Assembly (NCBI GenBank): GCA_902519075.1
Contig: CABYIO010000001.1
Coordinates: 51,856-115,855, forward strand
Direction of reading: 5' to 3'
DNA length: 64,000 nt
Source: an uncultured Bacteroidota bacterium
GTDB lineage: Bacteria > Bacteroidota > Bacteroidia > Flavobacteriales > Flavobacteriaceae
The stretch's first letter is position 1; each line of letters starts with the position of its first letter. Position numbers and translations under genes: made by a program. Positions 1 through 11,500 of the stretch are shown here, piece by piece. The notes under the pieces are model-generated. The model saw only the letters and a list, made by a program, of their open reading frames with translations. It did no database searches and was not told the DNA's origin.

Positions 1-511
1 TAAGTCTAGTCTTAGATATTTCTAAGTTGCCCTTGTATATGTTTTGTTCTTCAATTAATCGGCACGCTTCAAAATAGACGGTATATAATTGGAAAATGGT
101 ATTTTCTATAACTTCTTTAACCTCTAGTTTGGATTTATTTAATAATTCTTTAGATTTTCTATAATTAAATTTCCTTCCCGCACCATCTAATATTGTGAAA
201 TTTAATGAGATATTGGCAGAATTAGAATCACTTTCGATATTATCAAGAGATCCCTCAAGACCTGATGGGGTTTTAATTTCAACGTTTTGATTGGATTTGA
301 TTAAACCAGCTCCAGCATTAATTTGAGGCAGATATCCACTGTTTAAGATACTAGCATTGTTATCACTTATTTTTTCAAAGTTTTCAAAAATTTTAATATT
401 TAAATTATTTTCTAGTGTAATGATTGTAGCTTCTTTAAGATTTAATACCTCCTGGGCATTAAACTGTATGGATATTAAGGAAGTAACAATAATTAAAATT
501 TTATAATTCAT
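1..511 (-). CDS. TolC-family outer membrane efflux protein (partial, runs off left edge)
   Basis: Manual translation from the ATG at 511 on the minus strand: MNYKILIIVTSLISIQFNAQEVLNLKEATIITLENNLNIKIFENFEKISDNNAS...; signal peptide plus TolC-like N-terminus; start overlaps the RND stop (ATGA). Confidence 0.8.
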   Translation of the reverse strand, partial: MNYKILIIVTSLISIQFNAQEVLNLKEATIITLENNLNIKIFENFEKISDNNASILNSGYLPQINAGAGLIKSNQNVEIKTPSGLEGSLDNIESDSNSANISLNFTILDGAGRKFNYRKSKELLNKSKLEVKEVIENTIFQLYTVYFEACRLIEEQNIYKGNLEISKTRL

Positions 512-3500
512 TCTTCAATGTTTTGTTCAATTACTGGGGCTTCAATATCTATTTTTGCTATTTTTTCTCCGTGATACAACCAGTGTAGACTAACCTTAAT
601 TGAATTTGTAACTGATAGTAGTATAGGTAATAAAATTAAGGTTAAAAGGGTTGCATAGCCAATTCCATATGCAATAGAAATTGCCATTGGTTTTAATAAT
701 TGAGCCTGAAAACTTTTTTCTAAAATAATAGGAGCAAGACCTGCAATGGTAGTTACGGATGTCAAGAATATTGCTCTAAATCTTTCCCTTCCTGCTATAA
801 AAAGAGATTCGTCAAAACCCATTCCTTCTTTTAAATTTGAGTTAAACTTTGAGATAAAAACTAGCCCATCATTTACCAATATACCGATAAGTGCTATTAT
901 TCCCAGAAGAGATATTACATTCACAGGAAAATTATGAAATAAATGTCCCCATGCAACTGTTGTTAAACTAAACGGAATTAGCATTAAAAGTAAAAATGGT
1001 TGGCTATATGTCCTAAAAGTGAAACCGATAACAGTAAAAATTAAAAATAAAGCTAAAGGAAATACAGTGTAGGCTGATTTAATTGTTTTGTTAGCCTCTC
1101 TATATTGACCTTCAAAGGAAACATCTATTGAAGAAAATTTATTTTTGATTTTAGGAATTAAATTACTTTGTAATTCAAAAACAATATCAGCAGCACTAAT
1201 ATTTGGGTCACTTAAATTAGCATTAATTTGAATTTCTCTTTTACCGTCAAGATGGTTAATTGCAATATCACCTCTTTTAATATCATAACTTGCAATTTCT
1301 CTTAGTGGAATTCTACTTCCTGATGGAGTAATTATCTTCATGTCATCAAGTGTCTGAATGGATGATCTGGAAATTTTATCAAATCTTATCCAAATCTTTA
1401 CCTCATCCTCTCCTCTTTGAAGTCTCTGAACCTCACTTCCAAAAAAAGCAGATCTAACTTGACCCATTACATTAACCAAGTTTAAACCAACTTGATTTGC
1501 ATCCTCCTTGAGTTTAATATTAATCTCCTGAGTTCCTTCTGGGTCATTATGAGAAACATCGGTTAGGCTCGGGTTACTTTTAAGGTTCTCAACAAGTTCA
1601 ACTTTTGCGCTTTTAAGTTCGGAGACATTGTTACTCATAATAGATACTGAGACTGGGCTTCCTCCAAAATTAGCAGCATCATTAACAATGAACTTTTCAG
1701 CACCTACAATTTCTCCTGTTTTTTCTCTTATTAATTTTGCTAGTAATGATGCTCTTAGTGATTGCGGTCTTTCCTCACTATCTAACATATAAATTTCTAA
1801 AGATGCGGTTGAAGAACCACCAACATCCCCAAAGCCTACTATCATGGACATGTTATCAGCAGATAAACCTATATTTTTATTTATATATTCAATAAGATTT
1901 CTTTCGTCATCCTTCATGTAAATATCTTCGAGTTCTTTACCTGCTTCAATTACTTTGCTTTCAACATAAGAAATTATTGAATCAGTCTTTTTTTCATTTG
2001 TTCCATAAGGCATTTTTAAGTCAACTGTGACAATATCGCTTGCAATTGTTGGAAAAAAATCAAGTCCTATAATTCCACCCTGTACAGAACTTATAGTAAG
2101 CATTAATGCAACTATAAATCCTGATAAACTAAAGAATCTATACTTTAGGGAGAATTTCAATAAAGGAGTATAGACAACGTCCCTAAGCCAATTCATTATT
2201 TTATAACCTCTTTGATTTATATTTCTCATAAATGCAAAGAAATCAAATGCGTTAGATTTTTTATTTTTCTTATCGTCTTTCAAAGCTTTTGAATTTGCTA
2301 AGTGAGCTGGTAATAATAGAAGTGCCTCTATTAATGAAACTAGAAGAGTTAATATAACAATCATAGCAACTTCACCAAAATAATTGCCAACATCACCATC
2401 CAGAAGAAGTAATGTTGAAAATGCAATAATTGTAGTTACAATTGCAGAAACAATTGCAGGTAATACTTCTAATGTTCCATCTACAGCTGCTTGTTTTGGT
2501 GTTTTGCCTTTTTCGTAATGTCTATATATATTTTCTGCAATTACAATTCCGTCGTCAACTAAAATTCCAATAACTACTATCATCCCAAACAGAGACATTA
2601 AATTTATTGTTATGTCAAACTGTTCAGCAAATATTAACATTCCTAAAAATGAAATGGGTATACTGAATGCTACCCAAAAAGCAAGTCTAATATTTAAAAA
2701 AATTGATAGTAATATTAATACCAGTAAAATTCCTATACCTCCATTCTCCAGCAGCAAATTAGTTCGTTGCTTTAAAACAATTGAATAATCTCTTAGAAGA
2801 GTAAGTTTTAGTTCATTATTTTTCAAATTAAAATCATCTATGTAGAGATTTATTTTTTTTGCAGAATCTAATAAGTCTTCACTGTTTGTACTTGATACGG
2901 ATATAATAACAGCAGATTTTAGATCTACAAAACTAGAATTTGATGTTTCAGAAAATTGATCTCTAATTACTGCAACATCGCCAAGCCTGATAATTCCTCC
3001 CTCATTATCATTCTTTATAACTATTTCATTTAGTTCATTTGCATAGTAATTTTTGTTATTAGATCTGATTAAATATTCCTCATCACTTGTTTTAATGTTA
3101 CCACCACTAATTAGAATATTGGAGCTTTTTACTGCTTTTGAGATGTCAGTAAATGTCAATTCATATTCTATTAGTTTTTTGTCATTTACAGCAATTTCAA
3201 TTTCTTCGTCAGGAAATCCAGATACTTTTATTTGTGATATTCCTTCAATATCTCTTAAATCATTTTCTATTTTTTTTGAAATATTTTTTAAGGATAATAA
3301 GTCAATATTATTACCTGTCAGCGAAAATATAACTGTCGCTTCCTGCTCTTCAATTTTTGAGACGATAACTGGTTCAAGGTCAATTGGAAAAGAAGAAACT
3401 TTGTCAACTGCGTTTTTTACTTCTAATATTATTGCATCAATTTCGTAATCGGAGTTAGTTTCGATTAATATGCTTCCTGAATTTTCTCTCGATGTAGATG

Positions 3501-3744
3501 TAACTCGTTCAATTCCAGCAATACCCTCAAGGTTATCTTCAATTTTTAAAACTACTCCTTCTTCAATCTCACTAGGTGAACCACCAGGAAGTGCAAAATT
3601 TATAGAAACGTATTTTGGTTTAATTAGGGGAAAAAATGATGATTTTAATGCTAGAGTACCAGCAATACCAAAGACTATAAAAAAAATGATTAAAATATTA
3701 ACGGGAATTTTGTGATTCACAAAATATTTGATAATTCCTCTCAC
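508..3744 (-). CDS. RND-family efflux transporter permease (AcrB/MMPL-like)
   Basis: 1078 aa; two TM bundles, motif GMIVVIGILVDDGIVIAENIYRHYEKGKTPKQAAVDG and its C-terminal counterpart GIIALIGILVNDGLVFISKFN. Confidence 0.95.
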   Translation of the reverse strand: MRGIIKYFVNHKIPVNILIIFFIVFGIAGTLALKSSFFPLIKPKYVSINFALPGGSPSEIEEGVVLKIEDNLEGIAGIERVTSTSRENSGSILIETNSDYEIDAIILEVKNAVDKVSSFPIDLEPVIVSKIEEQEATVIFSLTGNNIDLLSLKNISKKIENDLRDIEGISQIKVSGFPDEEIEIAVNDKKLIEYELTFTDISKAVKSSNILISGGNIKTSDEEYLIRSNNKNYYANELNEIVIKNDNEGGIIRLGDVAVIRDQFSETSNSSFVDLKSAVIISVSSTNSEDLLDSAKKINLYIDDFNLKNNELKLTLLRDYSIVLKQRTNLLLENGGIGILLVLILLSIFLNIRLAFWVAFSIPISFLGMLIFAEQFDITINLMSLFGMIVVIGILVDDGIVIAENIYRHYEKGKTPKQAAVDGTLEVLPAIVSAIVTTIIAFSTLLLLDGDVGNYFGEVAMIVILTLLVSLIEALLLLPAHLANSKALKDDKKNKKSNAFDFFAFMRNINQRGYKIMNWLRDVVYTPLLKFSLKYRFFSLSGFIVALMLTISSVQGGIIGLDFFPTIASDIVTVDLKMPYGTNEKKTDSIISYVESKVIEAGKELEDIYMKDDERNLIEYINKNIGLSADNMSMIVGFGDVGGSSTASLEIYMLDSEERPQSLRASLLAKLIREKTGEIVGAEKFIVNDAANFGGSPVSVSIMSNNVSELKSAKVELVENLKSNPSLTDVSHNDPEGTQEINIKLKEDANQVGLNLVNVMGQVRSAFFGSEVQRLQRGEDEVKIWIRFDKISRSSIQTLDDMKIITPSGSRIPLREIASYDIKRGDIAINHLDGKREIQINANLSDPNISAADIVFELQSNLIPKIKNKFSSIDVSFEGQYREANKTIKSAYTVFPLALFLIFTVIGFTFRTYSQPFLLLMLIPFSLTTVAWGHLFHNFPVNVISLLGIIALIGILVNDGLVFISKFNSNLKEGMGFDESLFIAGRERFRAIFLTSVTTIAGLAPIILEKSFQAQLLKPMAISIAYGIGYATLLTLILLPILLSVTNSIKVSLHWLYHGEKIAKIDIEAPVIEQNIEE

Positions 3745-4860
3745 CTTTGAACAACTTTAATTTTCATTCCTTCATAGATATCACTAACATTGGATGTAAT
3801 CAATCTAGTACCATCATCAAGACCTGTAACTATAACATTTTCTTTATTGTAGAACAATGGTTTAACATTAATTTTTGATATTTTATCGTCTTCATTTGCA
3901 ATAAAAACATAGTTGTCATTTATCAGTAATGATCTAGAAATAATTTGACTATTAGGGATTATTCCCATCGGAATTTTAACCTCAACGAATTTACCTTCAA
4001 ACAAGTTCTTATTATTGAACTCTATAAATATTTTAATTGTTTGAGTCATTTCATCAACTTTTCGGTTGATTCTTTTGATGTTACCCGTTATGGTGTTTTT
4101 GTTGTCATTATAGATAATTGAAACACTTTGATTTAATTTAATTTTTTCTATGAGATTTACAGGAATATTAACACTAACTTCAAAGTTGTTTGGGTCAATA
4201 AATTCACCCAACATCTGATTCGGAACAATGTATGCTCCTTCAGAAATATTACCTTTTACTAGAATCCCATCAAAAGGAGCTTTAATCTTGTATTTTGACA
4301 ACCTTTCTTCTAAATTTTTTACTTTGTAATAAGCTGATTCTATACCTCTGCCTACCAAAAATAAATTTTCCTTTTCACTGGAAGACTCGGGCGTTTTTGA
4401 AATTGGATTTTCAACTGTCAAATTATCAAAATAGCTTTTCCATTTATCGAAATTTTCAGCATAATCTATTTTGATATCTGGTAAAACAGATGCAATCAAG
4501 TTTTTTAATTCGCTTCTTGATTGTTTAACTGTCGAATTAAATTCAGCAGAATTAATTTCAATTAAAGTTTCATCTTTTTTAAAGCTTACTCCTTCCTTAA
4601 AGCTTTTATCTCTGTTTTTTTTTCTTTGTTCCTTGTACTTCACTTATTATGCTTATTCTATTTGAAGACTTTAATTTACCGTTTCTTTCTATTTCTATTT
4701 TATTTGAAACATTTTTAACCGCTTCAACATATACGGATGTAAGTGAATTATTATTGTAGGTGGGCTCAGTTTTATTTAAATCAATTATTAAATTAGAAAC
4801 ATAAATTCCTACAATTAATAATAACAAACCAAATCCTATTGAAACTAAAGATTTTCTCAT
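3741..4860 (-). CDS. HlyD/AcrA-type periplasmic adaptor, split by a frameshift (ORFs 4606-4860 and 3741-4643)
   Basis: N-terminal TM anchor (MRKSLVSIGFGLLLLIVGIYV...SNRISIISEVQGT) in one frame; KEGVSFKKDETLIEINSAEF... with barrel-sandwich (KIKAPFDGILVKGNISEGAYIVPNQMLGEF) in the next; frames meet at a run of 9 T (4615-4623, A9 on coding strand). Confidence 0.85.
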
Positions 4861-4950
4861 AAATACGGATGTGCAAATTTAATACCAAATGGTTTGTATT
4901 TTCTTATTCTTATTGTTAATTATTACTTAAATTTTGGTTTATTTAGCAAT

Positions 4951-5358
4951 ATGACTTTTCAAAGAGAAATTATTATTGGTCCTTACAAAAGAGGTTTTCA
5001 CATCATAACTAATAAAATTGTCAACGAATTACCTGTAATGTCAGGAATTGTGAATGTATTTATTAAACATACATCGGCAAGCCTAACAATAAATGAAAAT
5101 GCTGATCCATCTGTTAGAGATGATTTTGAAACGCATTTTAACATAATGGTTCCAGATGATGGAGATTATTTTAAACATACACTGGAGGGACCCGATGATA
5201 TGACTTCACATATAAAAAGTAGTTTACTTGGCTCATCAGTAAATTTCCCTGTGAAAAATGGCATACCTCAACTTGGTACCTGGCAGGGGGTATATCTATG
5301 TGAACATAGAAATAATGCTTCAAAAAGAAAACTAATTATTACCCTAATTGGTAATTAG
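4951..5358 (+). CDS. yjbQ: YjbQ family protein (UPF0047, secondary thiamine-phosphate synthase type)
   Basis: FIKHTSASLTINENADPSVRDDFETHFN...HIKSSLLGSSVNFPVKNGIPQLGTWQGVYLCEHR matches the family; ATG at 4951 preferred over the upstream ORF start at 4894. Confidence 0.9.
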   Translation: MTFQREIIIGPYKRGFHIITNKIVNELPVMSGIVNVFIKHTSASLTINENADPSVRDDFETHFNIMVPDDGDYFKHTLEGPDDMTSHIKSSLLGSSVNFPVKNGIPQLGTWQGVYLCEHRNNASKRKLIITLIGN

Positions 5359-6642
5359 TTAATCGATGAAATCAACAATTTTTTCAAGCTGCATTCCTCT
5401 TGAACCCTTTATCAGTAAATTTGAATTTATAATACTTTTGAAGTCTTTATTATCCAGTAATTCTTTATAATTTTTACAGCTTATAAATTTTTCTGTAAAA
5501 CTTGTTTTAGAAAAAATTTCTCCAATTAAAAAAACCCTATCTACTACTAAGCTTTCACAATAATCTACAATCTCTTGATGAAATTTATCTTCTTCTTTAC
5601 CAAGTTCATACATGTCTCCCAAAATTAGAATCTTATTTTTCAAATCAGATTTATTAAATGATTGAATAGCTAAAGTCATGCTCGTAGGGTTTGCATTATA
5701 AGCATCAAGAACTATTTTATTGCTATTTTTCTTGACTATTTGCGATCTGTTATTAGATGAAATATAGTTTGATATGCCTTCATTAATTTTTTCTATACTA
5801 ATTCCAAAATAAGAACCAATCGAAATTGCTGAAATAATATTTTGTATGTTATAATTCCCAAAAAGTGTACTTTCGATGGTCGTATTTTTTACATTCAAAA
5901 TTATATTTGGGTTGTCTGAAATTACAGTGTAGTTAAAATCAGATTCTTTTTGACTAAACCCAAATTTATTTGTGTATTTAGATAAAATCTTATTTTGTTT
6001 TTCATCATCCGAATTATAAAAAATAAAACCGGAACTACTAATTAGAAAATCATATAATTCACTTTTTCCTTTTATTACCCCCTCTTCACTTCCAAATCCT
6101 TCCAAATGTGCTTTTCCAAAATTTGTAATATATCCATAGTTGGGTTCAGCTATTTTTGAAAGTAATTTAATTTCACCTATGTGATTGGCCCCCATTTCAA
6201 TTATTCCGAATTCTGTTTCATTTGAAATTTCTAACAATGACAGTGGGACTCCAATGTGGTTGTTAAGATTTCCCTTAGTACAATAGGTTAAAAATTCTGT
6301 TTTTAGTACAGAATTTATCAGCTCTTTACTAGTTGTTTTTCCGTTACTTCCTGTGATCCCAATTATTTTAGTATTTATTTTATTTCTATGAAAATTTGCA
6401 AGTTTTTGTAAAGTATCTAGACAGTCTTCTACATAGATATAGTTCTTTTTATCATGAAAATATTTTTTTTCATCTACTATTGCACACATGGCGCCATTAT
6501 TAATCGCAGATTTTGCAAATTCATTACCGTTAAAATTTGCTCCCTTAAGAGAAAAAAATATGTAGTTATTATTTATCTTTCTAGAGTCAGTAATAACTCC
6601 ACTTGATTTTGTGAATATTTTATATAAATCTTCGATAGACAT
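5359..6642 (-). CDS. murF: UDP-N-acetylmuramoyl-tripeptide--D-alanyl-D-alanine ligase
   Basis: Mur ligase fold: GITGSNGKTTSKELINSVL, LEIMGANHIGEI-like EMGANHIGEIKLLSKIAEPNYGYITNFGKAHLEGFGS, VLDAYNANPTSM. Confidence 0.93.
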   Translation of the reverse strand: MSIEDLYKIFTKSSGVITDSRKINNNYIFFSLKGANFNGNEFAKSAINNGAMCAIVDEKKYFHDKKNYIYVEDCLDTLQKLANFHRNKINTKIIGITGSNGKTTSKELINSVLKTEFLTYCTKGNLNNHIGVPLSLLEISNETEFGIIEMGANHIGEIKLLSKIAEPNYGYITNFGKAHLEGFGSEEGVIKGKSELYDFLISSSGFIFYNSDDEKQNKILSKYTNKFGFSQKESDFNYTVISDNPNIILNVKNTTIESTLFGNYNIQNIISAISIGSYFGISIEKINEGISNYISSNNRSQIVKKNSNKIVLDAYNANPTSMTLAIQSFNKSDLKNKILILGDMYELGKEEDKFHQEIVDYCESLVVDRVFLIGEIFSKTSFTEKFISCKNYKELLDNKDFKSIINSNLLIKGSRGMQLEKIVDFID

Positions 6643-6655
6643 ACAATAAATGTAT

Positions 6656-6690
6656 AAAAAAAAGCCCTAATTAATAATTGAGGGCTTTTT
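6656..6690 (-). terminator. Rho-independent terminator downstream of gldJ
   Basis: Inverted repeat AAAAAGCCCT...AGGGCTTTTT between gldJ and murF, with a U-tract on the minus strand. Confidence 0.7.
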
Positions 6691-6710
6691 AGAGGATTAA
6701 ATATTTTGAT

Positions 6711-8387
6711 TTAATTTCTTGATCTTTTTTTCATGTCTAATGATTTTCCACCTAATCTAGACATTACACATCTGAATCCAATAAAGTCAGTTGCCTGATC
6801 CTGGTGATAAAACCTTCTTTGTGCCGGATCAAGCCAATATGCTCTATCTTTCCATGATCCACCTTTGTATACTCTTACCTGATCACTAATTAGTGTAGTT
6901 TCTCCAGAATCTGAAATAGCATTCAAGTCAGGTGATTTATACATTGTTTGAGTTTCACCCTCTTCATTATAAGCTCTTGTTGATCTTACATCTCCATCTC
7001 TATAGTCAACATTATAACTCTTATAAAATTGAGTTCTATTTTTTAGGTCTTGATCTTCTAAATCCATTGTCATAATTTCACCTTCTCTTACAACGGCTAC
7101 TCTCTTACCATTAGAAAGCGTTTTATATTGTGTTTCTTCAGCTAATACCACTTCATTATTTCCGCCATCAATAACAAACTTTTTATAATCATTTCCTCTG
7201 TAGTAATTGAAGTCATTAAATTCATCATCTACGATTGGTCTATAAACATCAGCTACCCATTCAGCAACATTACCTGCCATATCATATAGTCCAAATGCAT
7301 TAGCGTTATAAGATGCAACTCTGTTGGTGATATCAGCTCCATCATCAGACCATCCAGCAATTCCACCATAGTCACCATCACTATTTTTGAAGTTTGCTAA
7401 CTGATCACCTAAATTTCTTCTTGCACCTGTTCTTGTATATTGTCCTTGCCAAGGATATTTTTTTCTTGCCTGATATACATTAAACTCTCTTACTTCTTTA
7501 AGACCTAGAGCGGCATATTCCCATTCAGATTCGGTTGGAAGTCTAAATTTAGGACTAATCAAACCCGTTTCCCTATTGGCTGAGGCAGGAGCCATCGAAT
7601 CTGCAGACACACCAGCAATATTAGCCATTCTGTTGGATTCTTTTCTGCTTGAATTTCCTTTAAGTAATTCAGACCATCCCTCAATATTATCATCTCCACC
7701 AAAACTTTTGTTAGGAATTTGAACATAGGCATCTTGATTAAAATTACCAGATTTTATTAGACTATCATTATTGGCAATTTTACCACCTTTGTCAGTAAGA
7801 GTTGCTCCTTTCGAAAGCCATCCAGTATTTTCTAAAATTAATTCTTGATATCTATCAGTTCTCCACTCAGCATATTCATAAGCTTGAATCCAACTAACAC
7901 CTACTACAGGATAATCCGAAAAAGCAGGATGTCTTAGATAACTGTTTACCATTTCTTCGGCATAACCAAGTTTATTTCTCCAAACAAGAGTATCAGGAAG
8001 CGCACCTAAATAAATATTGTAGTTTTCGTTTCTTTTCAACCAATCCAAATATTCTAGATACATTACATTAGTAACTTCGGTTTGATCCATGTAAAAGGAT
8101 TGAACATGTTGTTGATTTGGTGAATTATTCCAATCTCTCATCGGATCATCTTGAACACGACCCTTTGTATATGTTCCACCCTCAACTAAAACCATGTTGG
8201 GAGGAGTCTGTTGTCCTTTATAATTTGTATTGTATTGAAATCCACCTTTCTTGTTGTTAATTGCCCAACCAGTAGCAGATGAAACATTTCTATTATTTGA
8301 AAATTGAGATTTGTTACAACTTTCGAATGAAAAAAGCATAACAAAGCTGAATAAAATTGCAACGTAAAATTTAAATTTTCTTTTCAT
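6711..8387 (-). CDS. gldJ: Gliding motility lipoprotein GldJ (formylglycine-generating-enzyme-like fold)
   Basis: Lipobox-like SFESCNKS; FGE/SUMF motifs (NMVLVEGGTYTKGR, DQTEVTNVMYLEYLDW, FRLPTESEWEYAALG, YDMAGNVAEWVADVY, KGGSWKDRAYWLDPAQRRFYHQDQATDFIGFRCV); gldJ next to murF and divergent from porU is typical flavobacterial synteny. Confidence 0.92.
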   Translation of the reverse strand: MKRKFKFYVAILFSFVMLFSFESCNKSQFSNNRNVSSATGWAINNKKGGFQYNTNYKGQQTPPNMVLVEGGTYTKGRVQDDPMRDWNNSPNQQHVQSFYMDQTEVTNVMYLEYLDWLKRNENYNIYLGALPDTLVWRNKLGYAEEMVNSYLRHPAFSDYPVVGVSWIQAYEYAEWRTDRYQELILENTGWLSKGATLTDKGGKIANNDSLIKSGNFNQDAYVQIPNKSFGGDDNIEGWSELLKGNSSRKESNRMANIAGVSADSMAPASANRETGLISPKFRLPTESEWEYAALGLKEVREFNVYQARKKYPWQGQYTRTGARRNLGDQLANFKNSDGDYGGIAGWSDDGADITNRVASYNANAFGLYDMAGNVAEWVADVYRPIVDDEFNDFNYYRGNDYKKFVIDGGNNEVVLAEETQYKTLSNGKRVAVVREGEIMTMDLEDQDLKNRTQFYKSYNVDYRDGDVRSTRAYNEEGETQTMYKSPDLNAISDSGETTLISDQVRVYKGGSWKDRAYWLDPAQRRFYHQDQATDFIGFRCVMSRLGGKSLDMKKRSRN

Positions 8388-8504
8388 AGTAAACCTTTTT
8401 ACTCAGATAGAGCTTCCAAATATAATAATTAATACTCATATCACAATAAATTTTAATCATATTGATTTCTTTAAATTAACGGATAAGCTATGATTATATT
8501 ATGT

Positions 8505-8512
8505 TATTTTTG
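8505..8512 (+). promoter_or_regulatory. Possible -7 element (TANNTTTG) upstream of porU
   Basis: TATTTTTG about 43 bp upstream of the porU ORF start; no clear -33 TTG seen. Confidence 0.4.
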
Positions 8513-8554
8513 CTTTTTCTAACACTTTAATAATATTTAATAGACTATAGCGTT

Positions 8555-11500
8555 TTGCAATTTATGAGAATTATTACTTTTCTTAGTCTCATTTTAATTT
8601 CTTCCAACTTCTTCAGTCAATCCTCACAAATTGACATAGATTGGTTTGGAGAGGGGCAATATAATATTGGAAATATATCTCTGATTGTCCCCAATTCTAA
8701 AAATTTTAAAAATAATTATAGTTATGGCGATTATTACAGAGTTGTTAAACAATGGGAAAGTGACAGGATCATTGATGAATCATCAGTAGAAATTTCAAAT
8801 ATTATTTATTCGGATATTGATATTAGCGAATATAATGGACTAGAAAAGATAAATTTTTCTAATGAAGCCAACTTTAGATTTAATTCATCAATTTCAAAGA
8901 ACAAAATATTCTCTTTTCTTGAGTTAGACCCAATAATTTTTGACAATGGTAAATATAAGATAGTACAGAGTTTTATTATTAATTACAGATTTTCAGAAAT
9001 ATCCAAAAACAATAAAAACTCAATTCAGTCATCTGTGATGAGAAACGGGGATTGGTACCAGTTTTTTATACAAGAGTCTGGTATTCATAAAATTGACAGA
9101 AATTTCTTAGAAAATTTAGGTGTAAACACCCAATCAATTGATCCTAGAAAGATTAAAATCTTTGGTCATGGTGGAGAAATGTTAACAATGCAAAACACAG
9201 AAAATTTTTTGATTGATCCCTTAGAAAATTCTATCAAAATTATTGGAGAAGAAGATGGGAGCTTTGATTCTAACGACTATATTCTTTTTTATGCTTCTGG
9301 TCCTAATTCTTATAATTCAGAAAACAACACAAATCTTAACCTATATGAAGATAGAATATCATACTTTTTATCTATAGGATCTGAAGACGGTTTAAGAATT
9401 AGTGATTTGGTCGAACCAGATGGAGAAACATCCTCTTTAATCAATTATTACTCAAATTATCAATTTCATGAGAGTGATGACTATAATCTTGCAAAAATTG
9501 GAAGAAGATGGTTTGGCGATAGATTTGATTATGAAAATGTAAAAACATTCAGTTTTGATATTGACAACTTAATTGCTGATCAACCAGTAAATTTGAAAAT
9601 TAGTGCTGCAGCTACTTCGGAAATTGTTACATCAATGTCTGTAGAATTAAATGGAACACAATTATCAACAATGGTTTTTGGTTCAATCGGAGATCCGATT
9701 TTAGCCACAGGAGATAGTTTTTCGTCAAATATTAATTTGAATTCATCAGAAGCAAACATTACATTAACCTATAATAACAACGGAAATCCTGCTTCATCTG
9801 CATACTTAGATTACATATCAATTGAGGCTATTTCTAGTTTGAATTTTAATGGTGGACAATTAACCTTTTACAATGATGATTTAGATTTTGAGTCTGAAAT
9901 TGTAAGTTATCAAATTTCAAATAGCAATAACATATTAAGTGTTTGGGATATTTCAGATTTGTCAAATATTTTAGAAATAACTCACAATCAAGAGAGCAGC
10001 TTAGTATTTAAATCAGTTTATTCATCATTAAATAAGTTTATCGCATATGACGGAGTAGATTTTTACACTCCAACAATTGATAATAACTCTCAAATTTCTA
10101 ATCAAAACATTAAAGAAGATATTTTCCTTAATTCTCTCAATGAAATTGAACCTGTTGATTACATAATTATTGCCAGATCCGATATGCTGTTTGAGGCAGA
10201 AAGATTGGGTAATATAAATAGAGATGTAAATGGGCTAAATGTAAAAGTCGTTGAATTGCAAAAGATTTATAATGAGTTTAGCTCAGGTAACCAAGATATT
10301 TCAGCAATTAGAAATTTTATAAGATATGTTTATAATAATTCTAACAATAATAATTCCTTAAAATATTTATGCCTTTTTGGGGATGCATCCTATGATTACA
10401 AGAATAGAATTCCAAATAATACTAATATAATCCCTTCTTGGAATTCTTTGAATAGTTTTAGTCTATCTAGCTCGTATGTGTCTGATGATTTTTTTGGAAT
10501 GATGGATCTGGGTGAGGGAATGATGACAAACTCTAATAAACTTGATATCGCAGTTGGAAGAATTTTAGCTGATTCAAATAGCAGAGCTAGGGATCTGGTT
10601 GATAAAATTGAAATCTATTACAGTCAAAATTCATTCAGTGATTGGAGGAATAAAATTATTGTTGTCTCAGATGATGTTGACGAACCGTGGGAAAATATAA
10701 TTCAATCAACATCAAATGATATTGCAGATTTAATCACTGAAAACAAACCTTTTTTTAATGCAAAAAAAATATTATCTGATGCATTCAATCAAGAAACATC
10801 ATCTGGTGGAGAAAGATATCCAGAGGTAAAAAGTCAGCTAATTAATGGTATGAAACAGGGTGCACTTGTTGTAAACTATTTTGGTCATGGAGGAGAAGAC
10901 GGCTTGGCTAGAGAAAGAATATTCGATAAAATCGATGCGGTCGATATTACTAATGATAAATTTAATTGTTTTGTTTCGGTCACTTGTGAGTTTACAAAGT
11001 TTGATAATCCAAATCGTGAAACCGCTGGTGAATATTTGTACTGGAATAAAAATGGGGGATCAATAGCATTGATAACAACTACACGTCAAATTTTTGTCTC
11101 GGTTGGGGTTAATTTTAATTTAACTCTTGAAGATTACTTATTTTCATTAGACTCAGATTCCTACACAACAATGGCAGAGGCTTTAAGATTGACTAAAATT
11201 GATCCTTCAATATCAAATTCTGATCAAAGAAGACTTGTGTTTTTTATTGGAGATCCTGCGATGAAACTATCAATTCCCGAACCTCAAATAATAATCACAA
11301 AGATTAACGACATCCCTATAAGTGAATTTGAATCTAATATTCGTGGTCTTGATTTAGTTAATATAAAAGGAAATGTACTTGATTCAAATGGTCAAATAAT
11401 TGACAATTATCAGGGTGAATTAACCGCGACTGTATACGATAAAGAAATAGAAAGATCTACTTTAGGAAATGATGGTACAACAGATAATTCTGGCAATCCA

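Noticed and set aside
746-937. Small plus-strand ORF antisense to the RND permease (also 3053-3448 and 3470-3715)
   Set aside because: Lies fully inside a confidently assigned gene on the other strand; no recognisable domain or RBS context.
5344-5358. CTAATT-GGT-AATTAG palindrome at the yjbQ/murF convergent junction as a bidirectional terminator
   Set aside because: Too short and AT-rich to form a stable hairpin; no U-tract.
10881-11066. 61-aa plus-strand ORF inside porU
   Set aside because: Alternative frame within the PorU catalytic region; no start context or homology.
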